Below are positions 1 through 7,141 of a DNA stretch of 7,877 nucleotides, piece after piece. Under the pieces are notes generated by a model that was given only the letters and a program-made list of their open reading frames with translations, had not been told where the DNA came from and did no database searches. This DNA comes from Firmicutes bacterium CAG:646 (GTDB lineage: Bacteria > Bacillota > Clostridia > Lachnospirales > Lachnospiraceae), in the NCBI GenBank assembly GCA_000432335.1, contig HF995383.1, positions 1-7,877 on the forward strand, in the 5' to 3' direction. How positions within the stretch are numbered: the stretch's first letter is position 1; each line of letters opens with the position of its first letter. The translations under genes were made by a program, and so were the position numbers.

Positions 1-1
1 T

Positions 2-766
2 AAAAGTACAGTAAATACGATTCTTGATGCGGCAGATATAAAGCCACATAAAATAACTTATTACTGTGAGAACCGAGATCCTGATTTTGATTCCAAAATG
101 CATAATGTCCTGCTTGTGTATAAACAGCTCGAAATGCAGTTTGATGAATCTGGAAAGCTTATTGTATCTGAAGATACACCTGTTCATGTGCTGTCTTATG
201 ATGAAAAGCCAGGAATACAGGCTATTGCAGCAACATCAGATGATTTAATGCCGGACGAGAAGCATTCGACCATCAGTAGAGATTACGAATATAAACGTTT
301 GGGTACTCTTTCATTATTAGCTGCAATTGATCTTCAAACAGGAGAAGCAATTCCTCTGGTAAGAGAAAAGCACAGCAGCAAGGAATACATTGAATTTTTG
401 AAGCTATTAGACGACAAATATCCAAAGGGAGACAAAATCCGCATAGTACTCGATAATCTTAAAGTTCATACATCAGAGGCGACCAGAAAATACTTGACGA
501 CCGTACCGGGAAGATTCGAATTTGTATTCACTCCCAAACATGGATCATGGCTCAATATGGTTGAAGGTTTCTTTAGCAAGATGACACGTCAGATGCTCAG
601 AGGTATCCGTGTCAAATCTAAGGAGGAACTTACTAATCGAATCTACAAATATTTTGCAGAAATAAATGAAGAACCTATTGTGTTCCATTGGAAATATAAT
701 CTTGATGACATTGATGTATCGGAAGAAATCATTGTTGATACACTGCCTGTCAAAAAGTCGAGTTAA
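2..766 (+). CDS. IS630-family transposase, C-terminal part (runs off left edge)
   Basis: The frame is open from base 2, so the first ATG at 98 is internal and the gene begins outside the window; 254 codons are visible. This is a DDE-type transposase of the IS630/Tc1-mariner superfamily, which cuts and joins element ends, usually at TA targets. The catalytic triad is visible: Asp at 200-202 (LSYDEKPG), Asp at 452-454 (IVLDNLKVH) and Glu at 563-565 (WLNMVEGFF), with 36 residues between the last two. The HGSWLNMVEGFFSKM stretch is a hallmark of the family. The visible part shows no stop or frameshift and ends in a normal acidic tail. It meets the convergent second IS630 transposase within a few bases (stop codons overlap at 763-766). 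The subgroup differs from that neighbour, so the two are not copies of one element. Whether the N-terminal HTH is intact cannot be seen. Confidence 0.9.
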   Translation, partial: KSTVNTILDAADIKPHKITYYCENRDPDFDSKMHNVLLVYKQLEMQFDESGKLIVSEDTPVHVLSYDEKPGIQAIAATSDDLMPDEKHSTISRDYEYKRLGTLSLLAAIDLQTGEAIPLVREKHSSKEYIEFLKLLDDKYPKGDKIRIVLDNLKVHTSEATRKYLTTVPGRFEFVFTPKHGSWLNMVEGFFSKMTRQMLRGIRVKSKEELTNRIYKYFAEINEEPIVFHWKYNLDDIDVSEEIIVDTLPVKKSS

Positions 767-1318
767 TTAAAGGATGAAATAGTAGTACTGCATGGTGTAT
801 TATCAGGAGTACTGTCTACAGCCCGTTCATTCTTTTTGGAACGAGCATAATGCCTTGTCATATTCGTATTTGTACCGCTTTCATCAAGAAATACCAGATG
901 ATTTGCGTCGTTCTCCGATATATGTTCTCTCCAGCTCTTCCGTTTGGCCTGGACATCGGGGACGCTCCTGTTCTGACGCATGCAGAGATTTCTTTTTATA
1001 AACATACCCGAGTTTCAGGATGGCTTTGCGAACCGTTTCATCGCTGACATGGAGCTGTAATTTTTCCAGTATCTCATTGATTGTAATATCTGGTTGCTGC
1101 TGGATTAACCGGTCTATGTTTTGGATGTCATTCTGGCTCAGGGCTGGTTTACGGCCCCGCTGAGAGGTTCTGGTTTCCACAGAGCCGGTTTCACGCATCC
1201 TTTTTTCAAGCCGGTAAACTGTGCTGGTATTGACAGAAAAGCATTCTGCAATTCCTTTTGCATTGTGTGTCTTGTTCCAGGCTTCGATGAGTAATTTACG
1301 TGCTTTATTGTGTAACAT
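763..1318 (-). pseudogene. second IS630-family transposase, frameshifted and 3'-truncated
   Basis: Starting at ATG 1316-1318, preceded by AGAGG eight bases upstream, the protein begins with a helix-turn-helix head typical of IS630 (AECFSVNTSTVYRLEKRM) and a second winged-helix part ending GYVYKKKSLHASEQERP. At a CCCC run (GGGG at 958-961 on the given strand) the homologous reading moves to another frame, continuing PDVQAKRKSW and on to the first catalytic Asp in LVFLDESGTNTNMTRHY (883-885). The gene then ends at about 765-785 shortly after NTPCSTTI. The second Asp and the Glu of the triad are therefore missing and the protein cannot be active. The frame change equals one extra C, either a mutation or a programmed +1 site; loss of the 3' end favours a dead copy. 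The 3' break coincides with the end of the other IS630 gene, so one element probably inserted into or recombined with the other. Confidence 0.85.
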
Positions 1319-1329
1319 AATAATCACCT

Positions 1330-1358
1330 CTTGACTTTATCATAAGCCCTTTGTCAAG
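1330..1358. repeat. short inverted repeat upstream of the second IS630 gene
   Basis: CTTGAC (1330-1335) and GTCAAG (1353-1358) are perfect complements around 17 bases, just upstream of the - strand IS630 transposase start. The position suits a subterminal repeat or transposase-binding site of that element. The true IS end and its TA duplication cannot be fixed because the other end is lost. Between here and the promoter at 1547 I see no gene. Confidence 0.3.
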
Positions 1359-1546
1359 TGTGTGCAGTATTATTTTGGGCTGCTATAATTGGAAGGAAAT
1401 GCATCCCGGCTTCTTCTAAAAACAGAATAAAACGAAGCCACAAAAGCTAAACCATTCAAAATCGTGTGAAATTTTCAAGGTACTATCAATCATGGGGCAG
1501 CCTAAAAAACTTTATTCGACCCCAACATCATCGTAATAGATAAAAA

Positions 1547-1576
1547 CAGACAAGATAGGGATTTGTGTAGTATAAT
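1547..1576 (+). promoter_or_regulatory. sigma-A-like promoter, probably the native promoter of the regulator gene at 3257
   Basis: A perfect TATAAT lies at 1571-1576, with CAGACA (four of six to TTGACA) at 1547-1552 and an 18-base spacer. It lies just left of the IS at 1598-3228. Removing that IS and one copy of its 9-bp direct repeat leaves this promoter about 25 bases upstream of AAAGGAGA and the TTG start of the regulator. The match at -35 is modest, so the call rests on the -10 and on the reconstructed context. Confidence 0.55.
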
Positions 1577-1581
1577 AAATT

Positions 1582-1589
1582 TAACGTTA
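1582..1589. promoter_or_regulatory. TAACGTTA palindrome, possible operator
   Basis: This perfect 8-bp palindrome with a central CG sits six bases downstream of the -10 hexamer, where a bound repressor would block initiation. LacI-family proteins typically bind inverted repeats centred on CG. The gene this promoter appears to have served encodes a LacI-type head, so autoregulation is plausible. A longer version (TATAACGTTATA) occurs at 7031-7042. The site is short and the region AT-rich, so chance is a real alternative. Confidence 0.3.
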
Positions 1590-1597
1590 TAATAATA
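1589..1597. repeat. left copy of the 9-bp target-site duplication
   Basis: ATAATAATA abuts the left inverted repeat and is repeated at 3229-3237. The sequence is low-complexity AT, but its exact placement against both inverted repeats makes chance unlikely. Confidence 0.75.
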
Positions 1598-1615
1598 GTA
1601 GGTAATTGTTAAATG
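1598..1615. repeat. left terminal inverted repeat of the IS
   Basis: This end lies downstream of the - strand transposase and pairs with 3211-3228 at 16 of 18 positions. The inner 12 bases (AATTGTTAAATG) are identical. Confidence 0.8.
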
Positions 1616-1637
1616 ATTTCTTACCATTAGTTGGACG

Positions 1638-1721
1638 AAAAAAAGCGCCCATAGGTAAGGAGAAAAAAGGTCAGTATCCAGAAAAACTCTGGAATGACAT
1701 AAATGTCAGATTTTTGGGCGC
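1638..1721 (-). terminator. Rho-independent terminator behind the IS transposase
   Basis: Read on the - strand, GCGCCCA (1715-1721) pairs with TGGGCGC (1645-1651), followed directly by seven T (1638-1644). The long interior can fold into two further hairpins, TGACAT/ATGTCA and CCAGA/TCTGG. It would stop transposase transcription before it leaves the element on the left. Confidence 0.6.
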
Positions 1722-1766
1722 ACTTATAGCCCATAGATTTACGAACCATGATAATTGAATACTTTT

Positions 1767-3094
1767 TCAGGCAACCAGCGGTTTTAAACTCCGTATATAT
1801 TCTGGACAGTTCATGCGAAAGGCAACAATCACTGTAAGCTGGCTGGCGATTCCGGCAAGAAAAACTGTAGTGGTCAAGCATTTTTGTAACACTTTGTTCG
1901 ATAAATATCTAACTGTAACGTGCCTCCATAGGTGTAAGTGGTTCGGCCTTTTTTGGCTGCGCTGCAAGGATGTTCGCATTCACAAATCCAATGTCCGTTT
2001 TTCATATGAACTTTGGGGCGGCACCATTTGATACGGTCAGAACGTCCTTCTTCCTTTGTAACGCCACAATACTTCATGGCCAGCAGAGGATCATTGGGGC
2101 AGGTAGGATATCCGTATTCATTGTAGCCTACTTTTTTAAGGGAACTTTCGTTACGTGGGTTGTATGGGATCAGGACTTTCTGAAATCCAGACTCGTTTTT
2201 CAGGAAGCCGTAAATGTCAGCAGAATCAAAGGCGGCATCTCCTAAAAAAGTATCCGGGTGGAAATCCGGATGTGCAGAGAAAAAGTCAGAGAGAACCGGT
2301 TTTAAAGCAGCGGAATCGCTGATGGTCTTATCTTCATCAGGGGAATCCGACTTTTTCTCAACCGGAAGTTCCGGATGTGCAGCCTTAAAATCATCATCAA
2401 AAAATACGATGTCCCTGACAATACCAAGACCATTCGTGAGGATGCTGAATTTATCGGCATAGCAAAAATGCCCATTGATATACATCTGTTTGGCATCGGG
2501 AGAGGAAGCAGCCTGCGAAGGCATAAGCCCGTAGGCCATCCTGTAGGGATCCACATCCGGCTTGTCTTTATAAAAAGACTTTAAGCGTTTGATATGAGCA
2601 TTGAGAGTTTTGGGATTATTTTCATTCACAAACAGTTCAATACCAGAGGTGTCGAAGGTAAGGAGCCGGGCAAGAGAAGAATCAATCATCTGGCAGATGG
2701 GTTCTGTATAATCGACCATCTGGCGGAACATGAGTTCAATATAGGGTTCAAAGTTCTGGCGGAATCTGGTGAACAGAGGAGCATCGGGGACTTTGGAAAA
2801 ACCACAAAAATCACGAAGTTCCTTACAGATGGAAAGAAAAAGGATGAGCAGAGAATCAGTAGGGATAGAAAAAATCATCTGGAGGATGAGATAGGAAAGG
2901 AAGCCGGTTAAGGGATAAACCCTGTTACGGCCAAGGTGCTGATAAAAAGCATTGGTAAAGACAGAGGGGATGAAATCGTTTATATCGAAATGTTCATCCA
3001 GAAGCTGGAAGAAGGGAGGTGTATCTTCCATAAACATATCCTGACAGTCTGAAAAAGTATCTTTTAAAGAAATCTGACGATATTTAGCAGCCAT
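1767..3094 (-). pseudogene. DDE transposase of the 1598-3228 IS, internally deleted and frameshifted
   Basis: The start is ATG 3092-3094 (MAAKYRQISLKDTF), chosen because GAGGAG lies seven bases upstream; the frame also extends upstream to 3181 but without a site. An N-terminal DUF772-like helical region (about 25-115) carries VYPLTGFLSYLILQ. It is followed by the DDE fold with the first Asp at residue 148 (LTFDTSGIEL) and the second at about 286 (FLGDAAFDSADIYGFL), then a cysteine-bearing CECEHPCSAAKKGR stretch. The frame ends at 1874 just after GRTTYTYGGT. The expected C-terminus (TTTVFLAGIASQLTVIVA, ending LKPLVA) is found in another frame, finishing at 1767. As I recall relatives, a block of roughly 50-60 residues with the catalytic Glu (Y-R-E-K region) belongs between them and is gone, so the enzyme is inactive. 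Family IS4/IS1182-like; exact assignment uncertain. Confidence 0.85.
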
Positions 3095-3139
3095 AAATTT
3101 TCTCCTCTGTAGATGTGTGTGGTGGTTGGTGATACTTCT

Positions 3140-3145
3140 ATTATA
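3140..3145 (-). promoter_or_regulatory. -10 element of the IS transposase promoter
   Basis: The - strand reads TATAAT at 3145-3140, about 45 bases before the transposase ATG at 3094. No convincing -35 is visible 16-18 bases upstream. It points away from the regulator gene, so it would not drive it. Confidence 0.45.
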
Positions 3146-3210
3146 CCATTTGTGGAGAGAAAATTTATATAAACAAAACAAGAAAATCCAGTAAAATCAA
3201 TGGGTTTTGG

Positions 3211-3228
3211 CATTTAACAATTGCCTAA
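3211..3228. repeat. right terminal inverted repeat of the IS
   Basis: This is the end upstream of the transposase gene. Its complement matches 1598-1615 apart from two positions (outermost base and position six). Confidence 0.8.
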
Positions 3229-3237
3229 ATAATAATA
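3229..3237. repeat. right copy of the 9-bp target-site duplication
   Basis: ATAATAATA abuts the right inverted repeat, four bases before the Shine-Dalgarno of the regulator gene. Together with the left copy at 1589-1597 it defines the insertion point in the leader of that gene. Confidence 0.75.
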
Positions 3238-3240
3238 GAT

Positions 3241-3248
3241 AAAGGAGA
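3241..3248 (+). promoter_or_regulatory. Shine-Dalgarno for the regulator's TTG start
   Basis: AAAGGAGA lies eight bases before TTG 3257-3259. No ATG or GTG lies in a better position and the LacI head begins exactly here, so this site decides the non-standard start. It lies four bases outside the right target duplication, so the IS left it intact. Confidence 0.8.
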
Positions 3249-3256
3249 AAACGACA

Positions 3257-5428
3257 TTGGCGACAATTATAGATGTTGCAAAAATGGCAGGTGTATCACA
3301 GGGAACGGCATCAAATGTATTAAACGGAAAAGGAAATGTCAGCAGTGAGAAAATCCGGGCAGTGGAGGAAGCTGCGAAAAAACTCGGATATACAATTAAT
3401 GAGCGTGCGAAAATTCTGAGAAAGGGTTATGGCAATATTATCTGCGTAATTGTACCTTCTATGGAGCGGAGACATTACAGAGATTTTTACTACTGTTTGA
3501 AAAATTATGCAGAAAAGAGAGGATACACAGCAGAACTTTTATTTACAAATGACAACAAGCAGACAGAATACCATATGATTCAATGGGCAAAGTCGGTTAT
3601 GGCATTAGGAGTTGCAGTAATTACCTGTCTGAGTGAAAAAGAAGCAAAAGAAGCATATACGGGTTTTAAAAAGGTATGCTATGTAGAAAGAAAAGGCGCA
3701 GCAGGCAGTGATTATATAGGGTTTGATTATGAAGTCGCAGGAAACGAAATTGCTGCTGCGGTTGCGGATAATGGACATCATAATGCATTAATTATCACAG
3801 ATTCTCTAAAATTTTCTAATGAAAGTGAATTTTGCAGGGGATTATGTACAGCATTTGGAGAGAAAAAAATTAAGTTTGACCACATCATAACAGACAGCAG
3901 GCGTGTGTCACATTCTATTATCAATACTTTAGTCCAGGGAAAAGAATACGATGCTATGATAACAACCAATATTCGTTTTGCAGAGAAAACAAGAAATGTT
4001 GTGGAAAATTTTGCGCCTGAGTATAAAGTACCAATCTATACACTGTCTTCTATCGTTTCGTTGCCGGGAGGAGACTATCGGAAATATGAATTGAATTATG
4101 GGCTAGCTGGAAAGCTGGTGGCAGAAAGAATTATTGATGAAATAAAGGAAGGTGCAGCAAAGAAACAATTAATTTGTGAAAATGATGGATTTCGGGAATG
4201 GAATCACATTGTGCTTGAAAAAAAACCGGCGAAAAAATTACGGGTATTAACGATAGACAGTCCGGAGACAATGATTTTACAGGGACTGGCAAAACTTTAT
4301 ACTGAGCAGACAGGAACTCAGATAGAATTTGATGTGTTTGCATATGATGATCTGTATCAGCAGTTTTTAAATGCAGAGCATACGGATTACTATGATATTT
4401 TTCGTATGGACGTGACGTGGCTGCCATTGCTTTCAGAACGGCTATTAGTTCCGTTAGAGGAGCTGGATAAGAATATTGAAGAAGTATATGAGGAATATAT
4501 ACCGGCGCTTATTAATAAGTATTCCAGAGTGCATGGCAGAAGTTATGCCTTACCAATTACACCAAGTACACAACTTCTTTTTTATCGAAAAGATATATTT
4601 GAAAACACTGCAATTAAAAGATTATACAGTGAAAAATACAAGGCAGAACTAAAGGTCCCTAAAAATTTTGAGGAGTATAATAAGATAGCAGAGTTTTTTG
4701 CAACCAATGAGGCTTTGGAAGAACATTATTTCACGAATCTTACATTAGGAGGTATGGGTGTTACAGCGACGGAATTTCTTTGTAGATTATTCAGCCATAA
4801 GAAATATTTATATGGAAAAGATGGAAAAGCAGTCATTAATGATGAAGCAGGAATAAAAGCAATGCAGGAGCTTTTGGTTGCAAAGAAATATTCAGATAAA
4901 AAGGTGGTTCACTGGTGGAAAACATCCGCAAAAGATTTTGCGGACGGAAAGCTGGCCATGATGATTAATTTCAGTAATTATGCTTCGGAAATTATTGGAT
5001 CAGGCTCAAAAGTAGTTGGAAATATTGGAGTTGCAATGGTTCCGGGCAAAAATCCGATTTATGGTGGTGGTACAGTTGGAATTTCTAAGAACAGTCATCA
5101 GAAAGAGGATGCGATGGCGTTTCTTAAATGGATTACGACAGAACCGGCAGCATCCGGAATGGCAGCTTTGGGAAGTGTGTCTCCATGCGTGAAGACGTAT
5201 AACAAATATGGCATTATTGATGTCTTTCCATGGCTGGAACTGTCAAAGGATTGCTTCAGTAAATCACATACACAGAGAATTCCGACAGATTCTGAGAGAC
5301 TATTTGATGAAATTAAGTTTTTGAATATTATCGGTATGGCGGTAGAGAATGTGATGATGGGATTTCTTTCTGCAGAGGAATCGCTGAATCGGGCGCAGGG
5401 ATTGATTGATAAGGAAGTAAACTGGTGA
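3257..5428 (+). CDS. LacI-type regulator fused to a type 1 sensor and a solute-binding-protein-like domain
   Basis: The gene encodes 723 residues from a TTG start; an ordinary LacI protein has about 330-350. Residues 2-55 are a LacI helix-turn-helix (IIDVAKMAGVSQGTASNVLNG), with Gln15, Gly16 and Asn20 where LacI has its operator-reading Tyr17, Gln18 and Arg22. A hinge follows (INERAKILRKG, keeping the Leu that wedges the minor groove). About 60-320 is a type 1 periplasmic-binding-like sensor ending in YGLAGKLVAERIIDEIKEG. About 327-710 resembles an ABC sugar-binding protein (extracellular solute-binding, type 2 fold), with YYDIFRMDVTWLPLL, YALPITPSTQLLFYRKDIF and YGGGTVGISKNS. There is no signal peptide or lipobox, so I infer a cytoplasmic protein that binds DNA and senses a carbohydrate, perhaps through two pockets. 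No frameshift or stop is seen. The IS at 1598-3228 cuts it from its apparent promoter; a terminator follows at 5436. The ligand is unknown. Confidence 0.9.
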   Translation: MATIIDVAKMAGVSQGTASNVLNGKGNVSSEKIRAVEEAAKKLGYTINERAKILRKGYGNIICVIVPSMERRHYRDFYYCLKNYAEKRGYTAELLFTNDNKQTEYHMIQWAKSVMALGVAVITCLSEKEAKEAYTGFKKVCYVERKGAAGSDYIGFDYEVAGNEIAAAVADNGHHNALIITDSLKFSNESEFCRGLCTAFGEKKIKFDHIITDSRRVSHSIINTLVQGKEYDAMITTNIRFAEKTRNVVENFAPEYKVPIYTLSSIVSLPGGDYRKYELNYGLAGKLVAERIIDEIKEGAAKKQLICENDGFREWNHIVLEKKPAKKLRVLTIDSPETMILQGLAKLYTEQTGTQIEFDVFAYDDLYQQFLNAEHTDYYDIFRMDVTWLPLLSERLLVPLEELDKNIEEVYEEYIPALINKYSRVHGRSYALPITPSTQLLFYRKDIFENTAIKRLYSEKYKAELKVPKNFEEYNKIAEFFATNEALEEHYFTNLTLGGMGVTATEFLCRLFSHKKYLYGKDGKAVINDEAGIKAMQELLVAKKYSDKKVVHWWKTSAKDFADGKLAMMINFSNYASEIIGSGSKVVGNIGVAMVPGKNPIYGGGTVGISKNSHQKEDAMAFLKWITTEPAASGMAALGSVSPCVKTYNKYGIIDVFPWLELSKDCFSKSHTQRIPTDSERLFDEIKFLNIIGMAVENVMMGFLSAEESLNRAQGLIDKEVNW

Positions 5429-5435
5429 TTTATAG

Positions 5436-5482
5436 AAAACAGGGTATGGGATGCCGAGAGGTATTTCATCCCCTGTTTTTTT
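5436..5482 (+). terminator. Rho-independent terminator after the regulator gene
   Basis: AAAACAGG...GGATG (5436-5453, with GTATG looped out) pairs with CATCCCCTGTTTT (5467-5479), and the right arm runs into a T tract ending at 5482. It begins eight bases after the stop codon, so the regulator is probably transcribed alone. Confidence 0.75.
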
Positions 5483-5523
5483 ACAGAATTCTGAAGATTT
5501 TCATGAGTAAAGGGGTAAAAACC

Positions 5524-6895
5524 ATGTACAAACCGATTCATAATTTGCAGCATTCGTTCCTTGACTTCAATCAGCCGATGGGGCTTCACATGAATCCGGA
5601 TAATCGATGGATCAAAATGGCTGACCGTATCCCATGGGACGAATTCGAAATAAAATATGCCGAGTTGTTTCCAAGTCATACCGGTAATGTTGCCAAATCA
5701 CTTCGTATGGCATTAGGAGCCTTGATCATCCAGACAAAATTTCAATTTTCTGATTGCGAACTTGTGGAACAGATTACGGAGAATCCGTATCTGCAGTATT
5801 TTATCGGACTTTCCGGCTATCAGGAAGAAGCCCCCTTTGATGCAAGCACACTGGTTCTCTTCCGCAAACGCATTTCAGCAGAAATGCTGATGGAAGTAAA
5901 TGAGTATCTTCTTGCTCACAAAGATGACGACAAGAATAACAATACTCCTCCATCTGCAGGAAACTCCAGTGATTATGATACTTTATAAAGAAGATGCAGG
6001 AAAAGCTACAAACAAAGGAACGCTGACACTGGATGCGACTTGCGCACCGACAAATATCCGCTATCCTCAGGATATTTCACTCCTGAACGAAGCAAGAGAA
6101 AAACTGGAAACCATCATTTACCGCTATTGTAAATCCTATGGACTTACACTGGCCAGACTATACAGCAAACGTGCCAGAAAAGACTATCTTGAATTTGCCA
6201 AAAGTAAAAAGCACAGTACAAAGAAAATACGCAAGGCACTCCGCAAGCAGCTTGGTTACGTTGCAAGAGATATCCAGTATTTGGATCAGTTCATGAGCGA
6301 TGGGTATGCCATGACAAGGGAGGAAATCGGCGTGTATCTTACTATCATCACGTTGTATGAACAACAGCAGTACATGTATGATAACAGAGTACATTCAGTG
6401 GAACATCGCATTGTAAGCATCTCGCAGCCATGGCTTCGTCCGATTGTCAGAGGAAAAGTCAAAGCACCTGTTGAATTTGGTGCAAAATTTGATTTCAGCC
6501 TTGACAGTGAAGGATACGGACGCATCGAAAAAATATCGTTTGAAGCATACAACGAGAGTACCTGCCTGAAAGAAGCGGCGGAACGTTTCAGGGAACGCAC
6601 CGGTCATTATCAGGAACGAATTCTGGCAGATCAGATATACCGAACCAGAGAAAACTGGAAATATTGTAAAAATCATGGAATCCGATTATCCGGTCCCAAG
6701 CTTGGCAGACCAAGTGTTACAGCAAAAGTTGATAAACAACAAGAGTATTAAGATACCGATAGAATCTAAGTGGAACGTACTTTTAGCCTGAACAAACGCT
6801 GTTATGGTATGGATCGCATAACCACAAAACTGGAAGAAACTGAGTTAACCTCTATCGCATTATCCGTATTCGTTACGAATCTTTATAAGATATAG
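5524..6895 (+). pseudogene. IS5-like transposase with one frameshift and two in-frame stops
   Basis: The start is ATG 5524, eight bases after AAGGGG; an in-frame ATG at 5503 lacks a site. The N-terminal DUF772-type region (MNPDNRWIKMADRIPWDEF, then LRMALGALIIQTKFQFSD) runs to a poorly conserved DDDKNNN linker. Within roughly 5950-5988 the reading shifts one frame (first-frame stop at 5986-5988) and continues with the DDE domain: LTLDATCAPTNIRYPQDISL (first Asp), VSISQPWLRPIVRGK, and ERILADQIYRTREN (second Asp). TAA at 6749-6751 and TAA at 6767-6769 interrupt the same frame. After them VERTFSLNKRCYGM, with the catalytic Glu codon at 6773-6775, and a normal end (LSVFVTNLYKI, stop 6893-6895) are still readable. 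Three lesions make this a dead transposase of nearly full length (about 455 codons). I could not find its terminal inverted repeats. Confidence 0.88.
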
Positions 6896-6910
6896 AAGCG
6901 AATACTTTGC

Positions 6911-6993
6911 GCTCTTTTATATCTGTTCCAATTCTGGTACGGTCGGAGCAGATATAAGAGCTGGAACTTACAAATATCTGCTTAATCAGCAGA
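6911..6993. repeat. four alternating complementary segments (competing hairpins)
   Basis: Segment 1 (GCTCTTTTATATCTGTTCC, 6911-6929) pairs with segment 2 (GGAGCAGATATAAGAGC, 6945-6961) as a long stem with a 2-base bulge and one G-U pair. Segment 2 (GCAGATAT, 6948-6955) also matches segment 3 (ATATCTGC, 6974-6981), and segment 3 can instead pair with segment 4 (GCAGA, from 6988). The 1:2 or 2:3, and 3:4, pairings exclude one another. There is no T tract, so this is not a plain terminator. It lies 16 bases after the IS5-like gene and may be that element's end structure. The function is unknown. Confidence 0.5.
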
Positions 6994-7030
6994 CACTAAA
7001 TAGTGAACAAATGAAAAATTAATCATTTAT

Positions 7031-7042
7031 TATAACGTTATA
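7031..7042. promoter_or_regulatory. TATAACGTTATA perfect palindrome, possible operator
   Basis: This perfect 12-bp palindrome with a central CG contains the TAACGTTA seen at 1582-1589. It lies about 55 bases upstream of the -10-like TATAAT at 7096. It has the symmetry of LacI-family sites but lacks the usual outer G/C positions, so it is a candidate only. Confidence 0.35.
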
Positions 7043-7095
7043 GTTTTCATACTTTTTACAAAAACTTGATAGACTGCATAAATAAAATGGTTTAG

Positions 7096-7101
7096 TATAA
7101 T
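7096..7101 (+). promoter_or_regulatory. -10-like element upstream of a short reading frame
   Basis: TATAAT at 7096-7101 is followed by AAGGAG at 7125-7130 and ATG 7142. No good -35 lies at 16-18 bases; TTGATA at 7067-7072 is too far away. It could be a promoter helped by an activator, or a chance match in AT-rich DNA. Confidence 0.35.
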
Positions 7102-7141
7102 ATACGCAAGAAAAATATCAGACTAAGGAGAAAGAAAATAT

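Larger units (their letters stand above)
1598..3228 (-). mobile_element. complete insertion sequence (1631 bp) with terminal inverted repeats and 9-bp target duplication
   Basis: The ends are 18-bp inverted repeats: GTAGGTAATTGTTAAATG at 1598-1615, and CATTTAACAATTGCCTAA at 3211-3228 as its imperfect complement (16 of 18). ATAATAATA is present immediately outside both ends (1589-1597 and 3229-3237), as expected for a target duplication; one base of slack in placing the boundary remains because G follows the repeat on both sides. The element carries one - strand DDE transposase gene, with its own promoter and a terminator at its far end. Both ends look intact, but the transposase is broken, so it could move only with help from a sister copy. 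The 9-bp duplication fits IS4-like elements; I cannot assign an ISfinder name. Confidence 0.85.

Noticed and set aside
792..1047. Two + strand frames of 65-69 codons
   Set aside because: They are antisense to the second IS630 transposase, whose motifs (helix-turn-helix, LVFLDESG) are clear.
1420..1536. A 38-codon + strand open stretch (contains KLNHSKSCEIFKVLSIMGQ)
   Set aside because: It has no start codon with a ribosome binding site and no recognisable family. It may be a tail of an older element, but I cannot support a gene call.
1800..2031. A + strand 72-codon frame at the left of the IS
   Set aside because: It is antisense to the C-terminal part of the transposase, which is readable as VFLAGIASQLTVIVA on the - strand.
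2214..2911. Several + strand open frames of 69-105 codons inside the IS
   Set aside because: They lie antisense to the clearly homologous transposase, have no ribosome binding site of note and no recognisable motifs; they follow from the codon use of the real gene.
5484..5493. CAGAATTCTG palindrome before the IS5-like gene
   Set aside because: It is a 10-bp palindrome containing an EcoRI-type site, with no second copy at the other side of the element, so no evidence that it is a terminus or operator.
5098..5679. A 193-codon - strand frame across the end of the regulator and start of the IS5-like gene
   Set aside because: It is antisense to two genes with clear homology, spans the terminator at 5436-5482, and its sequence shows no family resemblance.
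6158..6676. Three - strand frames of 78-104 codons
   Set aside because: They are shadows of the IS5-like DDE domain, which is recognised with confidence on the + strand.
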